This document shows, one piece after another, positions 7,384 through 16,374 of a stretch of 40,653 bases of DNA. A model generated the notes under the pieces. The model saw only the letters and a list, made by a program, of their open reading frames with translations, made no database searches and was not told where the DNA came from. The translations under genes were made by a program, and so were the position numbers. Source of the DNA: an uncultured Massilia sp. (GTDB lineage Bacteria; Pseudomonadota; Gammaproteobacteria; Burkholderiales; Burkholderiaceae_D). The DNA is taken from positions 1 to 40,653 of the forward strand of contig CAJYXO010000228.1 in assembly GCA_913778765.1 (NCBI GenBank), in the 5' to 3' direction. The number at the start of each line of letters is the position of its first letter. Position 1 is the stretch's first letter.

Positions 7384-8535
7384 ATGCTGCGCAAAACCCT
7401 ACTCGTCCTTGCCATTGCCTCGGCGCTCGCTGCCTGCGGTAAAGGTCCCAAGGAACCCGCCAAGCCGGAGACTGCGACTGCGCAGGCCGACGCCAAGAAG
7501 GACGGCAAGGCCGTCCAGCTGCTGGTGTCGCCGGAAGACGTGCTGACGGTGCAGAGCAATGCGCTCGCTTCGGGCCCCGTGATCACCGGCTCGATCCAGC
7601 CGGAACGCCGGGCCGACCTGCGCGCCGAAGTCTCGGCCGTGGTCCTGCAGGTGCTGAAGGAGAACGGCGACCCGGTCAAGCGCGGCGACGTACTGGTCAA
7701 GCTGGACGAGACCTCGATCCGCGACAGCCTGATGTCGGCCCAGGAAGCCCTGCGCGCCGCCACCCAGGCCTTCGAACAGTCGACCCGCGCGCTGGAGCGC
7801 TTCAAGACCCTGCGCGCCTCCGGCATGACCTCGATCCAGGCCCTGGACGACGCCGAAGTGCGCCGCAACAGCGCCCAGAGCGAAGTCTCGGCCGCCCGTG
7901 CGCGCCTGGCGACGGCCCAGCAGCAGGTCAGCCGCACGATCGTGCGCGCCCCGTTCGACGGCATCGTCTCCGACCGCAAGGTCTCGCCGGGCGACACCGC
8001 CGCCATCGGCAAGGAACTCCTGAAAGTCATCGACCCGAACTCGATGCGCTTCGAAGGCCGCGTCTCGGCCGACAAGATCGCCGCCGTGAAGGTCGGCCAG
8101 CCGGTCATGTTCCGCGTCAACGGCTACGGCGAGCAGCAGTTCACCGGCGTGGTCAAGCGCATCGATCCATCCGCCAACGACGTCACCCGCCAGGTCGAGG
8201 TGCTGGTCGGCTTCAACGGCGCGGCCCAGCCGAAGGTGGCCGGCCTGTACGCCGAAGGCCGCGTCGACGCCGAGCTGACCGACGCCCTGACCCTGCCGGA
8301 AGCGGCCCTGGTCCGGACCGGCGACAAGACCTACGCCTGGAAGATCAAGGGCAACGCCCTGGCCAAGGCCGACCTGACCATCGGCGCGCGCGATCCGCGC
8401 ACCGGCAACTTCGAGGTCAAGAACGGCCTGGCCGCCGGCGACACCGTGCTGCGCCACCCGGGCTCGAGCCTGAAGGACGGCCAGAAGGTCGAGATGGCGG
8501 CGCCTGCCGCCAAAGTGGCCAGCGCCGCCAAATAA
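7384..8535 (+). CDS. RND efflux periplasmic adaptor lipoprotein (membrane fusion protein)
   Basis: This 383-residue HlyD/AcrA-type adaptor has a lipoprotein signal with an LAAC lipobox and Cys18. A barrel-sandwich half follows (about 75-110, VVLQVLKENGDPVKRGDVLVKLD-like, ending LDETSIRDSL), then an alpha-hairpin with heptad-like Ala/Gln/Arg residues (about 112-175). The second lipoyl half is RAPFDGIVSDRKVSPGD (about 180-198), and beta-barrel and membrane-proximal domains complete the protein. It should bridge the RND pump encoded 11 bases downstream to an outer-membrane TolC-like channel, which is not in the window. The upstream repeat arrays suggest specific transcriptional control. Confidence 0.92.
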   Translation: MLRKTLLVLAIASALAACGKGPKEPAKPETATAQADAKKDGKAVQLLVSPEDVLTVQSNALASGPVITGSIQPERRADLRAEVSAVVLQVLKENGDPVKRGDVLVKLDETSIRDSLMSAQEALRAATQAFEQSTRALERFKTLRASGMTSIQALDDAEVRRNSAQSEVSAARARLATAQQQVSRTIVRAPFDGIVSDRKVSPGDTAAIGKELLKVIDPNSMRFEGRVSADKIAAVKVGQPVMFRVNGYGEQQFTGVVKRIDPSANDVTRQVEVLVGFNGAAQPKVAGLYAEGRVDAELTDALTLPEAALVRTGDKTYAWKIKGNALAKADLTIGARDPRTGNFEVKNGLAAGDTVLRHPGSSLKDGQKVEMAAPAAKVASAAK

Positions 8536-8546
8536 GAGAGAAGACC

Positions 8547-11500
8547 ATGTTCCTGTCCAACTTCAGCGTCAAGAAGCCGATCGCGACGATCGTGCTGATC
8601 ATCGCGATGATGTGCATGGGCCTGCTCGCGCTCAGCAAGCTGCGCGTGAACCAGAACCCGGACGTCGACATCCCGATCATCGTGGTGACCGTGCCTTACC
8701 CGGGCGCCTCGCCGGAAACCTCGGAGCGCGAGATCATCGAGCGTCTGGAAAAGCAGATGCAGTCGATCACCGGCGTGACCGAGGTGAACGCCTACGCCAA
8801 CGAAGGCAGCGCCACCATCGTGCTGCGCTTCGACTTCAAGCGCAACCTGATCGAAGCCTCGGACGACGTCCGCAACGCCATCGCCTCGGTGCGCTACAAG
8901 CTGCCGATCGAGATGCGCGAGCCGGTGCTGCGCCGCGTCGATCCCTCGGCCCAGCCGATCATGAACCTGGCGCTGTCGTCGAGCACCCAGAGCCATGCGG
9001 AAATCTCGCGCTTCGCCGAAGACGTGCTGGCCGACCGCCTGCGCGCCATCGACGGCGTCGCCAACGTCAACGTCAACGGTTCGCTGAAACGCGAGCTGTC
9101 GGTGCTTCTGCATGCCGAAAAGCTGCGCGAGTACAACGTCTCGGTCAGCGACGTCACGAATGCGCTGTCGCGCCAGAACACCAATGCGCCGGTGGGCAAG
9201 GTGCGCAGCGAGCAGGACGAGAAGGGTATCCGCCTGGTCGGCCGCATCGAGCGTCCGGAAGATTTCTCGCAGGTCGTGGTCAAGCGTAACGGCGACACCA
9301 TCGTGCGCCTGAACCAGGTGGCCGACATCAAGGACGGCTTTGCCGAAGTCGAGAGCCTGTCCAGCCGCAGCGGCAAGCCGAACGTCGGCATCCAGGTGAT
9401 CCGTACCCGCGAAGCCTCCACCGTCGCGATCGCCAAGAAGGTGCGCGAAGAGATCAAGCAGATCAACAAGGAACTGCCCAAGGGCACGACGCTGGACGTC
9501 ACCTACGACGGCGGCAACGACGCCCAGGACAGCCTGAACAACGTGATCGAATCGCTGGTGCTGGGCGCCGTCCTGACGATCTTCGTGGTGTACGCCTTCC
9601 TGAATTCGTGGCGCTCGACCCTGATCACGGCGCTGTCGCTGCCGACCTCCGTGCTGGCCGCCTTCATCGCGGTCTGGCTGTGTGGCTTCACGCTGAACTT
9701 CATGACCCTGCTCGGCCTGTCGCTGGCGATCGGCGTGCTGATCGACGATGCGATCGTGGTGCGTGAAAACATCGTGCGCCACATGGAAAACGGTTCCGAC
9801 CGCCGCACCGCGGCCCTCGAAGGCACCGCCGAGATCGGCATGGCCGTGGCCTCGACCACCTTCTCGATCATGGCCGTGTTCATCCCGGTCGCCTTCATGC
9901 CCGGCATCTCCGGCGAATGGTTCCGTCCGTTCGCGCTGACCGTGGCCTGCTCGGTGATCGTGTCGCTGCTGATCTCGTTCACCCTCGACCCGATGCTGTC
10001 GGCCTACTGGGGCGACCCGCCGGGCCACCACCATGCACCGAAAAAAGGCTTCGAGAAAGTGTTCGCCCGCTTCAACGTCTGGTTCGACCACCAGGCCGAC
10101 CGCTACGGCAACGTGATCGCCTGGGCGCTGCACCACCGCAAGTGGATGGCCGCGATCGCGGTCGGCAGCCTGGTGGGCGCGCTGGTCCTGAACGGCATGT
10201 TCGGCGGCACCTCCTTCCTGCCGAAGATGGACAGCGGCCAGCTGCAGATCGAAGTGCGCACCCCGGCTTCGTCCTCGGTGTATTACGCCCAGAAGAAGAT
10301 GGATGAGGCGGATGCCCTGGCGCGCAGCCTGAAAGAGACCAAGGAAACCAACAGCTCGATCAACTCGGGCGGCGGCCGCATCTACGTCGACATCGGCAAG
10401 CGCCGCGAGCGCCATCGCAGCGCCGCCGAAGTCGCGGTCGAGCTGCGCGAAAAGCTGGCGCGCCTGGTCGGCGCCGAATACACCGTCATGGACGACATGA
10501 ACGGCAACGGCAAGCCGGTCCAGATCGAGTTCACCGGTCCGGATTCGCGCAAGCTGATGGAGCTGACCAACACCTACATGGAAAAGCTGCGCCAGGTGCC
10601 GGGCGCCGTCGACGTCACCCTGTCCCAGCAGGATCCGAAGGACGAGCTGCAGATCGAGCTCGACCGCGGCCTGGCCAGCACGATGGGCGTCTCGGTGGGC
10701 GATGCCGCCAGCGCGCTGCGCGTGGCCTTCGCCGGCATCGAAGTCGGCGACTGGGTCGACCCGACCGGCGAGACCCGCGACGTGGCCGTGCGCCTGGCGC
10801 CGGAAGACCGCGTGGGCACCGAGAACATCGAGCGCCTGCCGATCGCGGTCCCGGGCAGCAACATGATGGTGCCGCTGGACCAGATCGCCAAGATCACCAT
10901 GGGTAAAGGTCCGTCGGCGATCGAGCACAAGGACGGCAAGCGCGTGGTGCGCGTCTCGGCGAATGCCCAGGGCCGCTCGAACGGCGAAGTCATGAACGAC
11001 GCCATGAAGCTGGCCAAGTCGATGGACTTCCCGCCGGGCTACGGCCTGTCGCTGGGCGGCCAGAGCAAGGACCAGCAGGAACTGTTCACCCAGATGACCA
11101 TTGCGCTGGTGTCCGGCATCGGCCTGATGTACCTGGTGCTGGTGATGCAGTTCGGCTCCTTCACCGCGCCGCTGGGCGTGATGATGTCGCTGCCGCTGTC
11201 GCTGATCGGCGTGGTGCTGGCGCTGCTGCTGACCCGCGGCACCCTCAACCTGATGAGCTTCATCGGCATCATCATGCTGATGGGCCTGGTGGCGAAGAAT
11301 GCGATCCTGCTGCTGGATGCGGCGCGTTCGCGTGAAGCGGAAGGCATGGACCGCGAAGAAGCGCTGATGGCCGCCGGCCGTGCGCGTCTGCGTCCGATCC
11401 TGATGACGACCTTCGCGCTGATCGCCGGCATGCTGCCGGTGGCGCTGGCCCTGGGCGACTCGGGCGAGTTCTACCAGCCGCTGGCGATCGCCATCATCGG

Positions 11501-11747
11501 CGGCACCATCACCTCGACCTTCCTGACCCTGCTGGTGGTGCCGACCTTCTACGACAGCATCGAGATCGCCCGCGACCGCATGGCCGCCAAGTTCCACCGC
11601 CGCGTGGCGCGCTTCACGCCGCTGCCGGCCTTCGTGATGACCTTCGTGGAAGCGATCCTGACCATCGTGCTGGTGCGTTTCGTGTTCCGCATGATCGTCA
11701 AGGCGGGCCGCTTCGCAACCGGGCGCCGGGGTCCGGTGACTGCCTGA
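8547..11747 (+). CDS. RND efflux pump, inner-membrane permease (HAE1/AcrB-like)
   Basis: This 1066-residue proton-driven drug/metabolite exporter begins MFLSNFSVKKPIATIV, the usual RND start. A first large periplasmic loop (about 35-330, with PYPGASPETSEREI) is followed by helices carrying the proton-relay motif GVLIDDAIVVREN, with Asp400 and Asp401. A second periplasmic loop (about 555-850) and a final helix bundle (about 855-1020, with MLMGLVAKNAILLLD) follow. It lies in one operon with the adaptor, 11 bases upstream. Substrates cannot be predicted. After the usual last helix (LVVPTFYDSIE) there is an extra tail with a further hydrophobic stretch near 1035-1055, which may be a thirteenth membrane span. 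Confidence 0.95.
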   Translation: MFLSNFSVKKPIATIVLIIAMMCMGLLALSKLRVNQNPDVDIPIIVVTVPYPGASPETSEREIIERLEKQMQSITGVTEVNAYANEGSATIVLRFDFKRNLIEASDDVRNAIASVRYKLPIEMREPVLRRVDPSAQPIMNLALSSSTQSHAEISRFAEDVLADRLRAIDGVANVNVNGSLKRELSVLLHAEKLREYNVSVSDVTNALSRQNTNAPVGKVRSEQDEKGIRLVGRIERPEDFSQVVVKRNGDTIVRLNQVADIKDGFAEVESLSSRSGKPNVGIQVIRTREASTVAIAKKVREEIKQINKELPKGTTLDVTYDGGNDAQDSLNNVIESLVLGAVLTIFVVYAFLNSWRSTLITALSLPTSVLAAFIAVWLCGFTLNFMTLLGLSLAIGVLIDDAIVVRENIVRHMENGSDRRTAALEGTAEIGMAVASTTFSIMAVFIPVAFMPGISGEWFRPFALTVACSVIVSLLISFTLDPMLSAYWGDPPGHHHAPKKGFEKVFARFNVWFDHQADRYGNVIAWALHHRKWMAAIAVGSLVGALVLNGMFGGTSFLPKMDSGQLQIEVRTPASSSVYYAQKKMDEADALARSLKETKETNSSINSGGGRIYVDIGKRRERHRSAAEVAVELREKLARLVGAEYTVMDDMNGNGKPVQIEFTGPDSRKLMELTNTYMEKLRQVPGAVDVTLSQQDPKDELQIELDRGLASTMGVSVGDAASALRVAFAGIEVGDWVDPTGETRDVAVRLAPEDRVGTENIERLPIAVPGSNMMVPLDQIAKITMGKGPSAIEHKDGKRVVRVSANAQGRSNGEVMNDAMKLAKSMDFPPGYGLSLGGQSKDQQELFTQMTIALVSGIGLMYLVLVMQFGSFTAPLGVMMSLPLSLIGVVLALLLTRGTLNLMSFIGIIMLMGLVAKNAILLLDAARSREAEGMDREEALMAAGRARLRPILMTTFALIAGMLPVALALGDSGEFYQPLAIAIIGGTITSTFLTLLVVPTFYDSIEIARDRMAAKFHRRVARFTPLPAFVMTFVEAILTIVLVRFVFRMIVKAGRFATGRRGPVTA

Positions 11748-11770
11748 TCCGTCTCACGCCGCAATACGAA

Positions 11771-11797
11771 AGGCCTGCTCGCGCAGGCCTTTTTTTT
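11771..11797 (+). terminator. Rho-independent terminator of the RND operon
   Basis: The 8-base stem AGGCCTGC/GCAGGCCT closes a TCGC loop (11771-11790) and is followed by an unbroken run of T to 11797. It lies 23 bases after the permease stop codon. Confidence 0.9.
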
Positions 11798-11854
11798 CGC
11801 ACATCGCAAAGGACCCGTTGCAGGCCCTTCGCCGATGCGTCATGCCAGCGCCGC

Positions 11855-12289
11855 TTATTGGCCGCTGCTCGAGCCCGAGCCGCTGGTGCCCGAAGTGCCC
11901 GACGAACCCGAGGTGCCGGTGGCCGGCGGCGGGGTGGTGGTGCCGGTGCCGGTCGTGCCGGTGCCGGTGGTGCCGGTGCCCATGGTGCCGGTGCCCATGG
12001 TGCCGGTGCCCGTGGTGCCGGTGCCGGTTGCGCCGGTGCCGGTATCGCCGGTGGTGCCGGTCGGCGGGGTGGTGGTGCCGGTGGCGCCGGTTGTGCCCGT
12101 GCCGGTGGCGGTGTCACCCGCTGCGCCGGTGCTGCCGGTGCCGCTGGTGCCCGAAGTGCTGCTCGGCGCGGTGGCCGACGTGTCGCCGGTGCCGGTGGTG
12201 CTGGTGGTGTCGTTCTTCTTGCAAGCCGCCAGGCTTGCCATCAGGGCTGCGGCAAACAGAATTTTCGATGCGTTGTTAAGAGCTTTCAT
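11855..12289 (-). CDS. Gly/Thr-repeat lipoprotein
   Basis: This 144-residue predicted lipoprotein has a signal peptide with the lipobox LAAC and Cys23, then KKND and a low-complexity tail made almost wholly of Gly, Thr and Ser. Its centre is a five-residue GTGTT/GTGTM repeat encoded by seven 15-bp units. The end is Ser/Gly-rich with a TTPPP break. No globular domain is visible, so a flexible surface or spacer role is possible but unproven. GAGGAG upstream supports the ATG at 12289, and a longer in-frame extension lacks such support. The complementary strand also reads open as a Val-Pro repeat, which is a shadow. Confidence 0.75.
   Translation of the reverse strand: MKALNNASKILFAAALMASLAACKKNDTTSTTGTGDTSATAPSSTSGTSGTGSTGAAGDTATGTGTTGATGTTTPPTGTTGDTGTGATGTGTTGTGTMGTGTMGTGTTGTGTTGTGTTTPPPATGTSGSSGTSGTSGSGSSSGQ
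11940..12044. repeat. 15-bp minisatellite inside the lipoprotein gene
   Basis: Seven tandem units close to GTGCCGGTGCCNNTN (plus-strand reading) run from 11940 in steps of 15. Two neighbouring units (11970-11984 and 11985-11999) are identical, a sign of recent duplication or slippage. The unit length is a multiple of three, so copy-number change keeps the frame. Confidence 0.85.
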
Positions 12290-12518
12290 TTGTTTTACTC
12301 CTCGTTCACGTCTATTTTTTGCCGCCGTCTCCAGGTGAGGCGCTGGAGGGTCGACGACGCCAGGTTGGTTCCCACAAGACCCATGAGGCCCATCAAGAAC
12401 CATCAGGGAACCGACGCAATACGCGGCCCCGTGTGGAGTACGAATTCGACTGCGATTTAGACTGGCAGCGATCCTCCCAGTTCGTCGAATTGCACTCCTA
12501 TTGTCAAGAGCCGAACCA

Positions 12519-13499
12519 TCAGCGTTCAACCCTCAGTCCACCGGCGAAGCTGCCGGATGGTCTTGGCGCCGCGTCGGCAGTGTCGCCGGCGGCCTGTTCC
12601 AACAGCGCGGGGATTTCGTCCGCCAGTTCCCGCGCCAGATATCCCAATCTGCCCAAACGCGCCGCGAGCCGGTCGCCGGCCTGCGCATGCAGGACCACGC
12701 CCCAGCCGGCCGCCTGGGCCAGCTCGGCGCCGCGCGCCGCCAGTCCGGCGATGATGCCCGCCAGAACGTCCCCCGAACCGGAAGTTGCCAGCCCGACGTT
12801 GCCGCCTTCGTGCTGCCAGCGCTCGCCTTGCGGCGTGGCGATCACGGTGCGCGCGCCCTTCAGCGCCACCACCGCATTCCAGCGCTGCGCCGCATCGAGT
12901 GCGATGCGGTCGGCGCCGCCTGCGATTTCTTCTTTCGCGATGCCGGTCAGGTGCGCCATCTCGCCCGCGTGCGGCGTCACCAACACTGGAACGTCGAAGC
13001 GGAAGGGCGGGTTGACGCCGGACGGCGGATGCAGGATCGCGTCCATCGCATTCGCGTCGAGCACGACCCGGGTATCCGTGCCGTGCAGGCGCGGCAGCAG
13101 CGCATGCACCAGGCAGGCGGTCGCTTCCTCGTCTTCCATGCCGGGCCCGATCAGGATCGCGTTGATGCGGTCGGCCAGCGGGTCGAGGGCGGCCACGGCT
13201 TCGACCGTGAATCCGCCGGCCTCGTTCTCGGCCAGGCCCAGCACGCGCGACTCGGGAATCGCCAGCGCCACCAGCTGGGCCACGCTGTTGCCGGTGGCGA
13301 CCGTCAGCTTGCCGGCGCCCGCACGCAGGGCGGCGACGGCGGCCAGGATGACGGCGCCCGGCATCCTGCGCGAGCCGCCCAGGATCAGGACGTGGCCGCG
13401 TTCTTCCTTGTCGGCGTCGGCCGAGGGGATCGTCAGCGGCCAGCTGCGCAGCAGGCTTGCATCGAGATCGCGCGGGCGGGCATGGGTTTGCAGCGTCAT
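12519..13499 (-). CDS. nnrD: ADP-dependent NAD(P)H-hydrate dehydratase
   Basis: This 326-residue protein corresponds to the C-terminal (kinase-fold) domain of YjeF. It repairs hydrated NADH/NADPH with ADP or ATP in the cytoplasm. Visible motifs are LILGGSRRMPGA (39-49), GPG (118-120), the VTPHAGE segment (174-180) and TSGSGDVLAG with the catalytic Asp244. The N-terminal epimerase domain (NnrE) found in the fused E. coli protein is absent, so an epimerase should be encoded elsewhere. The histidine phosphatase gene lies 13 bases upstream on the same strand, so the two may be co-transcribed. Confidence 0.9.
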   Translation of the reverse strand: MTLQTHARPRDLDASLLRSWPLTIPSADADKEERGHVLILGGSRRMPGAVILAAVAALRAGAGKLTVATGNSVAQLVALAIPESRVLGLAENEAGGFTVEAVAALDPLADRINAILIGPGMEDEEATACLVHALLPRLHGTDTRVVLDANAMDAILHPPSGVNPPFRFDVPVLVTPHAGEMAHLTGIAKEEIAGGADRIALDAAQRWNAVVALKGARTVIATPQGERWQHEGGNVGLATSGSGDVLAGIIAGLAARGAELAQAAGWGVVLHAQAGDRLAARLGRLGYLARELADEIPALLEQAAGDTADAAPRPSGSFAGGLRVER

Positions 13500-13512
13500 G
13501 GTCGGCTTGGTC

Positions 13513-14277
13513 TCAGGCTTTGGCGGCGGTCGGAACGTCTTTGGCTGCGGTGACCTCGGTACCCGTGGCTTCCAGCGGGGCGACGAAGTTCACCAGCCGC
13601 AGCGCAAGCTTGCCGCGCTTGCCCAGCGAGGGATCGAAGGAGTACGAGGTGACCGAGCAGTTCGGCACGTCGCCCAGGCGGTCCTGTTCGAGGATCCCGG
13701 CTTCGTCCATGCGTTCCAGCAGGTAGCGGAAGCAGTTGACGATGACCTGGTGGCCGACGATCAGCACGCGTTCGCGGCCGTACTCACGCGTCATCGTGTC
13801 CAGCACGCTGCGCAGGCGCAGGATGACGTCGCACCAGCTTTCGCCGCCGGGCGGGCGGAAGTAGAACTTGCCGACGTGGCGGCGCTGTTCATACAGGTCA
13901 GGAAAATTCTCGGCAATCCCGCGCACCGTCAGGCGGTCGAGGATGCCGAATTCCTTTTCGCGCAGGCGTTCGTCGGCATGCACGGCGAGCAGGTCGTCGC
14001 GGTCGAGGCGCTGCATCAGATAGTCGGCGGTCTGGGCCGCGCGGATATACGGCGAGTGCAGCACCACGCTCGGCTGGCTCTCCGGCGGCAGGGCGGCGAA
14101 CCAGGCGCCCAGCGCCTGCGACTGGCGCACGCCGAGCTCGGACAGCGGCACGTCGACGTCGCGCTCGGCGATATCGACACGCAAACCGGCAGCGGCTTCC
14201 GCAGCATCGCGCGCGACGTTGCCCGCGCTTTGCCCGTGCCTGACCAGCCAAATTTCCTGAGGCCACTTTTGATCCAT
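13513..14277 (-). CDS. Histidine phosphatase family protein (phosphoglycerate-mutase-like)
   Basis: This 254-residue cytoplasmic protein has the catalytic LVRHGQSAGN motif near the N-terminus (residues 11-20 from the ATG at 14277). A second histidine motif lies at VLIVGHQVIVNCF (about 185-197), with conserved PLSELGVRQSQALG between them. The fold removes or transfers phosphate through a phosphohistidine, but substrates vary widely in this family and cannot be read here. A GTG one codon upstream would also be in frame; the ATG has the better spacing to AGG. It is followed by nnrD after 13 bases. Confidence 0.85.
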   Translation of the reverse strand: MDQKWPQEIWLVRHGQSAGNVARDAAEAAAGLRVDIAERDVDVPLSELGVRQSQALGAWFAALPPESQPSVVLHSPYIRAAQTADYLMQRLDRDDLLAVHADERLREKEFGILDRLTVRGIAENFPDLYEQRRHVGKFYFRPPGGESWCDVILRLRSVLDTMTREYGRERVLIVGHQVIVNCFRYLLERMDEAGILEQDRLGDVPNCSVTSYSFDPSLGKRGKLALRLVNFVAPLEATGTEVTAAKDVPTAAKA

Positions 14278-14473
14278 CACCTGCCTGTTTGTGATTTTGA
14301 CATGTTCAGATCATAGACGGATTCGGCGGGACCTTCGCGCACGATTCCGGTCGAAAATGTTGGGCTGGTCGGGCCTCGGCGGCGGGCGCATCCGCGCGAT
14401 CGCTGAGGATGCGCATGCCGCGTGCATCGGGCCAGGCCCATACTCCGCCTTCTCTTGTTTGACGGAGTCCACG

Positions 14474-14944
14474 ATGCGTCGTTCCCGTGTCTTGCAGTCA
14501 TTCCTCGTTGCGCTGCTGGCCTTGCCCGTCCTGGCCGCGGCCGGTCCGATGTACATGGCGCTGGTCCCGGCGCTCGACGCGCCGTATCCGGCCGGCGCCT
14601 TCCTGTACGGGAGCGGGCAGATGCGGCTTGCGGGCGGCGGATTACCGCAGTGGCGCCGGTTGGCCGGCGGTCACGTTTTCCTGTACGGGAATGGCGGGTT
14701 GACGGACTTGGACATGCTGGCCGATCCGGCCGCCGGCTGGACCGTCGCCGACACGGCTGCCATCGAGGACACGCAGGGGATCGCCGCGCGGGCCTGCAGG
14801 GGAGGGGTATGCCAGGCGGTCACGCCGGACCTGGTGTCGGCCGTGCCCGAGCCGCCGGTGGCCGCCTTGCTGGCGGCCGGCCTGGCGCTGGGACTGGCAA
14901 GCGGGAGGCGCTTCAGGCGACCCGTTCGTCGCCGTCGAGGTTGA
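14474..14944 (+). CDS. Small PEP-CTERM sorting-domain protein
   Basis: This 156-residue exported protein has an N-terminal signal peptide (MRRSRVLQSFLVALLALPVLAAAG). Its C-terminus carries a typical PEP-CTERM anchor: VPEPP, a hydrophobic helix (VAALLAAGLALGLASG) and an Arg-rich tail. Such proteins are cut and anchored or exported by an exosortase (EpsH/XrtA type), often with exopolysaccharide production. The middle part has repeated FLYGSG/FLYGNG segments and two cysteines (ACRGGVCQ). GGAG at 14464-14467 precedes the ATG at 14474, so the longer upstream frame is not used. The 3' end overlaps the convergent tcyP gene by 32 bases. The specific function is unknown. Confidence 0.75.
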   Translation: MRRSRVLQSFLVALLALPVLAAAGPMYMALVPALDAPYPAGAFLYGSGQMRLAGGGLPQWRRLAGGHVFLYGNGGLTDLDMLADPAAGWTVADTAAIEDTQGIAARACRGGVCQAVTPDLVSAVPEPPVAALLAAGLALGLASGRRFRRPVRRRRG

Positions 14945-16313
14945 GTGCGGCGTCGCTGTCGAAGACGCGCATGTCGGTCTGGCCGAGCACGCGGCTGGTG
15001 AGGGTGCCGGCCGTGATGGAGCCGCTCACGTTGAGGGCGGTGCGGCCCATGTCGATCAGCGGTTCGATCGAGATCAGCAGGCCGGCCAGCGCCACCGGCA
15101 GGTTCATCGCCGACAGCACGATCAGGGCGGCGAAGGTGGCGCCGCCGCCGACGCCGGCCACGCCCACCGAACCGATGGTGACGATGCCGATCAGCGGCAG
15201 CAGGAAGGCGCTGGTGTACGGATCGATGCCGACGGTCGGCGCGATCATCACCGCCAGCATCGCCGGGTAGATGCCTGCGCAGCCGTTCTGGCCCATCATC
15301 GAGCCGAACGAGGCGGCGAAGTTGGCGATGCCTTCCGGCGTGCCGAGGCGCGCGGTCTGGGTCTGCACGTTCATCGGGATGCTGCCGGCCGAGGTGCGCG
15401 AAGTGAAGGCGAAGGCCAGTACCGGGAAGATCTTCTTCACGTAGCGCAGCGGGTTCAGGCCGACGCCGGATACGATCAGCAGGTGCACGCAGAACATCAG
15501 GATCAGCGCGCTGTACGAGGCCATCACGAAGCCGATCAGGTTGAGGATGTCCTGCAGGCTGGAGCTGGCCAGCACCTGGGTGATCAGGGCAAACACGCCG
15601 AACGGCGTCAGGCGCAGCACCAGGGTCACCATGCGCATCACGACCACGTGGGCGACGTGGATGAAGCGGCTGAAGGACTCGAACACGTCCGGATGCTTGC
15701 CGGCGATGCCGGTGGCGGACACGCCCAGGAAGATCGAGAACAGCACCACGGCGATGGTCGAGGTCTGGCGCGCCCCGGTCATGTCGAGGAAGGGATTTTC
15801 AGGAATGAAGGACAGGATGGTCTTCGGCAGCGACAGCTGCTGGGCTGTCGCCAGCTTGCCTTCGAGGTAGGCCCCGCGCGCCACTTCGGCCGCGCTCGAG
15901 GTCAGCCCGACCGCGGACAGCCCGTACAGCTTGGCCATCAGGATGCCGATCGCGGCGGCGATCGCCGTGGTGACCATCAGGGTGCCGATCGTCAGCGCGC
16001 TGATCTTGCCCAGCGACGAGGCGTCGCGCAGCTTGAGGATCGCCTGGATGATCGAGACCATGATCAGCGGGATGATGATCATCTGCAGCAGCTTGACGTA
16101 GCCGCTGCCGACCACGTCCAGCCAGGCATTGGTCTGGGCGATGGCCGGCGAACCGAGCCCGTAGAAGCCCTGGAAGGCCGCGCCCAGCAGCACGCCGAGG
16201 CCGAGGCCGGTGAAGACGCGCTTGGTAAAGGAGACATGGCGCTGCTGCATCACGTACAGCAGGGCGCACACGGCGAGGGCGATGGCCAGGTTCAGGATCA
16301 GTGGAAGGCTCAT
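14913..16313 (-). CDS. tcyP: L-cystine/dicarboxylate:cation symporter, TcyP/YdjN type
   Basis: This 466-residue inner-membrane secondary transporter belongs to the dicarboxylate/amino acid:cation symporter family. It closely resembles E. coli YdjN (TcyP) as remembered: MSLPLILNLAIA at the start, GYVKLLQMIIIPLIMVSI, FTSRTSAGSIPMNVQTQT, SFGSMMGQNGCAGIYPAMLAVMIAPTVGI, and SIEPLIDMGRTALNVSGS near the end. It should import cystine using an ion gradient. The ATG at 16313 aligns with the E. coli start; an in-frame ATG at 16352 would add 13 unlikely residues. The stop lies inside the convergent PEP-CTERM gene. Confidence 0.88.
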   Translation of the reverse strand: MSLPLILNLAIALAVCALLYVMQQRHVSFTKRVFTGLGLGVLLGAAFQGFYGLGSPAIAQTNAWLDVVGSGYVKLLQMIIIPLIMVSIIQAILKLRDASSLGKISALTIGTLMVTTAIAAAIGILMAKLYGLSAVGLTSSAAEVARGAYLEGKLATAQQLSLPKTILSFIPENPFLDMTGARQTSTIAVVLFSIFLGVSATGIAGKHPDVFESFSRFIHVAHVVVMRMVTLVLRLTPFGVFALITQVLASSSLQDILNLIGFVMASYSALILMFCVHLLIVSGVGLNPLRYVKKIFPVLAFAFTSRTSAGSIPMNVQTQTARLGTPEGIANFAASFGSMMGQNGCAGIYPAMLAVMIAPTVGIDPYTSAFLLPLIGIVTIGSVGVAGVGGGATFAALIVLSAMNLPVALAGLLISIEPLIDMGRTALNVSGSITAGTLTSRVLGQTDMRVFDSDAALNLDGDERVA

Positions 16314-16374
16314 ATGCGTACAGGAAATATAACTGACGCATTTTATAGCCATTCACCCAGGTTGTGCATGCACC

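Noticed and set aside
8331..11597. 1088-codon open frame on the minus strand
   Set aside because: Antisense shadow of the RND permease gene, with a composition rich in His, Gln, Arg and Asp typical of such frames.
11940..12044. CRISPR-like repeat array
   Set aside because: Units are contiguous with no spacers and lie in a coding frame, so it is a minisatellite. No cas genes are in the window.
11835..12338. Val-Pro repeat protein on the plus strand
   Set aside because: Complement of the 15-bp repeat. The minus-strand frame has a lipobox signal peptide and ribosome-binding site; this one has neither.
12319..14316. 665-codon plus-strand frame across nnrD and the phosphatase gene
   Set aside because: Spans two well-supported minus-strand genes and has no coherent domain.
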